This document shows, in pieces, positions 5,732 to 7,134 of a stretch of DNA of 7,134 nt. A program made the position numbers and the translations under genes. Position 1 is the stretch's first letter. Every line of letters starts with the position of its first letter. The notes under the pieces were generated by a model. It saw nothing but the letters and a program-made list of their open reading frames with translations. It was not told the origin of the DNA and ran no database searches. Source of the DNA: an uncultured Oscillospiraceae bacterium (GTDB lineage Bacteria > Bacillota > Clostridia > Oscillospirales > Oscillospiraceae); NCBI GenBank assembly GCA_934662925.1, contig CAKUKL010000073.1, forward strand, positions 1 to 7,134. The letters are read 5' to 3'.

Positions 5732-6523
5732 TTACAGCACAATCAGGCCGTAGGTGCGGCTGAGCCGCTCCAGCTCCTCCGGTTCCAGATCGCCGGTGCC
5801 GTCGTAAAAGGCCCGGCCCTGATACTCCCGCAGGGCGGCTTCCAGCAGCTCGGGCACGTCGGACCACAGGCACAGGGCCTTGCGGATGGCGTACTGCTCC
5901 CGGGCGAAAATGTCCACGTCGTCCTGCTCGGTGATGACGATCTTCATGGCGCCTACCGGGTCGTCCTCGGCGGCGATGATGTCCTCCAGCAGGTCGGGGC
6001 CGCACTCCACCCCCTCGCCCACGTCCACCGTCCGGGTGACGAAGCTGGGGGCCGTGCCGGTGGCGCAGGGGATCACGTCCGGGTCCTTCTCCGTGACGGC
6101 GTAGGGGTAAAGCGCCGCTTCGCCGTCCTTCAGGTAAAAGAGCGGGATGCTGGCGTACCGGGAGATCTCCTTTAGCTGTGTCAGGGCCAGCTCCTCCGGG
6201 CAGTCAAGGCCGAAGGCGGCGGCGCCCATGCCCTCCGCCACGAACAGGGCGGCCAGCATGTGGACGCCGGTGGGGGATTCCCCGTCCTCATCGCACTGCC
6301 ATGACACCCACGCCGGGAAGCAGTCCCGCGCCCGGGCGGCCAGAATGGCGGCCCGGCACTCGGCCATGGTGGTCATGGAGCGGATGTGTACCGGCCCCGC
6401 GCCGGGCGTGAGCGCGCCGGCGTACTCTGCCGTCAGCGCTTCAAAGGTATCCTCGCCCGCCGGGACCACGTCCCGGCCCAGCGGGGTCAGGGTCTGCTGA
6501 AATAACGGAACTGTGTCGTCCAT
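5732..6523 (-). CDS. Degenerate homocysteine S-methyltransferase-like protein, function unknown
   Basis: This is a 263-aa soluble, acidic protein. Residues 15-140 follow the homocysteine S-methyltransferase barrel (as in the MetH N-terminus or MmuM). The aligned elements are a GEDTFEALTAEYAGAL helix (23-38), an RSMTTMAECRAAILAAR stretch (49-65) like the family's ETMtsLaEa, WVSWQCDEDGESPTG (72-86), and GLDC (105-108) like GLNC, the first zinc cysteine. The usual N-terminal 80-100 residues with the DGxxGT strand are missing. The later GGCCG zinc motif is reduced to CATGTAPSFV, with a single cysteine (153). Residues 217-263 (ALCLWSDVPELLEAAL, then YQGRAFYDGTGDL and RTYGLIVL) recall late strands of the MetH pterin-binding barrel, but this is weaker. 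ATG at 6523 has AGGAGA 9 nt upstream and a promoter at 6565-6593. The gene precedes rsmI. Catalysis by the classical zinc mechanism looks unlikely. Family similarity is moderate and the function is unknown. Confidence 0.65.
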   Translation of the reverse strand: MDDTVPLFQQTLTPLGRDVVPAGEDTFEALTAEYAGALTPGAGPVHIRSMTTMAECRAAILAARARDCFPAWVSWQCDEDGESPTGVHMLAALFVAEGMGAAAFGLDCPEELALTQLKEISRYASIPLFYLKDGEAALYPYAVTEKDPDVIPCATGTAPSFVTRTVDVGEGVECGPDLLEDIIAAEDDPVGAMKIVITEQDDVDIFAREQYAIRKALCLWSDVPELLEAALREYQGRAFYDGTGDLEPEELERLSRTYGLIVL

Positions 6524-6564
6524 CAGATCGTCTCTCCTGCTTTCTTCTCATAAAATTTCAAGAT

Positions 6565-6593
6565 AGTATAGCAGATATTTCCGGCGAAATCAA
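6565..6593 (-). promoter_or_regulatory. Extended -10 promoter of the homocysteine-methyltransferase-like / rsmI unit
   Basis: On the minus strand TTGATT (6588-6593) is followed by a 17-nt spacer and TATACT (6565-6570) with an upstream TG (TGCTATACT). The -35 matches four of six bases and the -10 five of six. It lies just after the argS terminator, so the two downstream genes form a separate transcription unit. Confidence 0.7.
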
Positions 6594-6617
6594 GTGCGCC
6601 CCGCCGTTCAGGCAACG

Positions 6618-6644
6618 AAAAAGCGGCCGCCCGAAGGCGGCCGC
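6618..6644 (-). terminator. Intrinsic terminator of argS with a cUUCGg tetraloop
   Basis: Read on the minus strand, GGCGGCCGC's complement arm (6636-6644) pairs perfectly over 9 bp with 6623-6631 around TTCG, closed by a C-G pair. This is the very stable cUUCGg loop, and five T residues follow (6622-6618). It starts 12 bp after the argS stop codon. Confidence 0.93.
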
Positions 6645-6656
6645 CAGTGCGTTTTG

Positions 6657-7134
6657 TCACATTTTTTCCGGCGCGGTGACGCCCAGCAGGCCGAGGCCGT
6701 TGGCCAGCACCACCCGGACGCAGTCCGCCAGCTTCAGCCGGGCCCGAAGCAGCTCCGGCTCTTCGCCCTTGATGCGGCAGGCGTTGTAGAACCGGTGGAA
6801 ATCCCCCGCCAGCGCGGTGAGGTAGCGATTGATGCGGCTGGGGTCATAGGCCCGGGCGGCCAGCCGGATCTCCTCCGGATACTGGGCCAGATTCTTGACC
6901 AGCGCCTGTTCCTCCTCGGTGCGGAGCAGGGCGGCGTCCACCTCGCTCATGGCGGGGACGGCGGAGCCGTCGGCGGCCAGATTGGCCACCAGCGAGCAGA
7001 TGCGGGCGTGGGCGTACTGGACGTAGTACACCGGGTTGTCGGAATCCTGCCGGACGGCAAGGTCCAGATCGAAGTCGAGGGGGCTGGTGGACACGCGGTT
7101 GTTGAAATAGTACCGGGCGGCATCCACGCTGATG
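6657..7134 (-). CDS. argS: Arginyl-tRNA synthetase, C-terminal part (N-terminus outside window)
   Basis: The frame is open to the right edge and encodes the last 159 residues of ArgS, the class I synthetase that charges tRNA-Arg. The visible part begins in the late catalytic domain (VDAARYYFNNR, then LDFDLDLA and the NPVYYVQYAHARICS stretch typical of ArgS). It continues through the helical DALR anticodon-binding domain, with RLAARAYDPSRINRYLT, FHRFYNACRI and LKLADCVRVVLANGLGLLGV near the end. The stop is at 6657-6659 and a terminator follows. The HIGH and KMSK-type motifs lie outside the window. The true start is upstream of the edge; an internal GTG at 7127 is not the start. Confidence 0.95.
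   Translation of the reverse strand, partial: ISVDAARYYFNNRVSTSPLDFDLDLAVRQDSDNPVYYVQYAHARICSLVANLAADGSAVPAMSEVDAALLRTEEEQALVKNLAQYPEEIRLAARAYDPSRINRYLTALAGDFHRFYNACRIKGEEPELLRARLKLADCVRVVLANGLGLLGVTAPEKM

Noticed and set aside
4721..6175. 484-codon open frame on the plus strand, the longest in the window
   Set aside because: It lies opposite rsmI and the homocysteine-methyltransferase-like gene, and begins inside the abrB terminator. High GC at third positions removes stops from the opposite strand; the composition is Gly/Gln/His-rich with no family motifs.
1..7134. Search for tRNA genes, CRISPR repeats, insertion sequences, attachment sites and toxin-antitoxin pairs
   Set aside because: None found: all longer stretches are covered by conserved chromosomal genes. 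The only AbrB-fold protein is a regulator of the transition-state type, not a MazE-like antitoxin with an adjacent toxin.

Overview
The window looks like chromosome from an endospore-forming, high-GC member of the Clostridia, most likely the Oscillospiraceae (Flavonifractor/Intestinimonas/Oscillibacter-like). The reasons are GC-rich third positions, strong AGGAGG-type ribosome binding sites, sigma-A type promoters, the spore-maturation pair spmA-spmB, and an AbrB regulator of the clostridial zinc-ribbon type. No mobile element, CRISPR array, tRNA or rRNA is visible. The lineage is inferred from content, not from a search.

Positions 1-1624: a stand-alone MetH reactivation-domain protein (minus strand, C-terminus cut by the window edge) diverges from a two-gene unit. 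That unit encodes a membrane-anchored DUF4430 (transcobalamin-like) protein and an ECF transporter S component, ending in a perfect 17-bp hairpin terminator. Both divergent promoters can be read in the 173-bp gap. The combination suggests corrinoid capture and uptake beside B12-dependent methionine synthesis.

Positions 1626-4231: three minus-strand genes. spmA and spmB lie 4 bp apart and act in spore-core dehydration. They are followed, from its own promoter, by a MATE-family multidrug/cation antiporter.

Positions 4232-4764: a short AT-rich divergent region, then an 81-aa AbrB-family regulator on the plus strand. It is driven by a full-consensus promoter and closed by a strong terminator.

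Positions 4844-7134: minus-strand genes. The 3' half of argS ends in a cUUCGg terminator. A separate promoter then drives an unusual homocysteine-S-methyltransferase-like protein that lacks the family's N-terminus and its CC zinc motif, followed by rsmI (16S rRNA C1402 2'-O-methyltransferase).

Most of this is ordinary chromosomal housekeeping. The items most worth follow-up are the degenerate homocysteine-methyltransferase-like protein and the DUF4430/ECF S-component pair next to the MetH reactivation gene.
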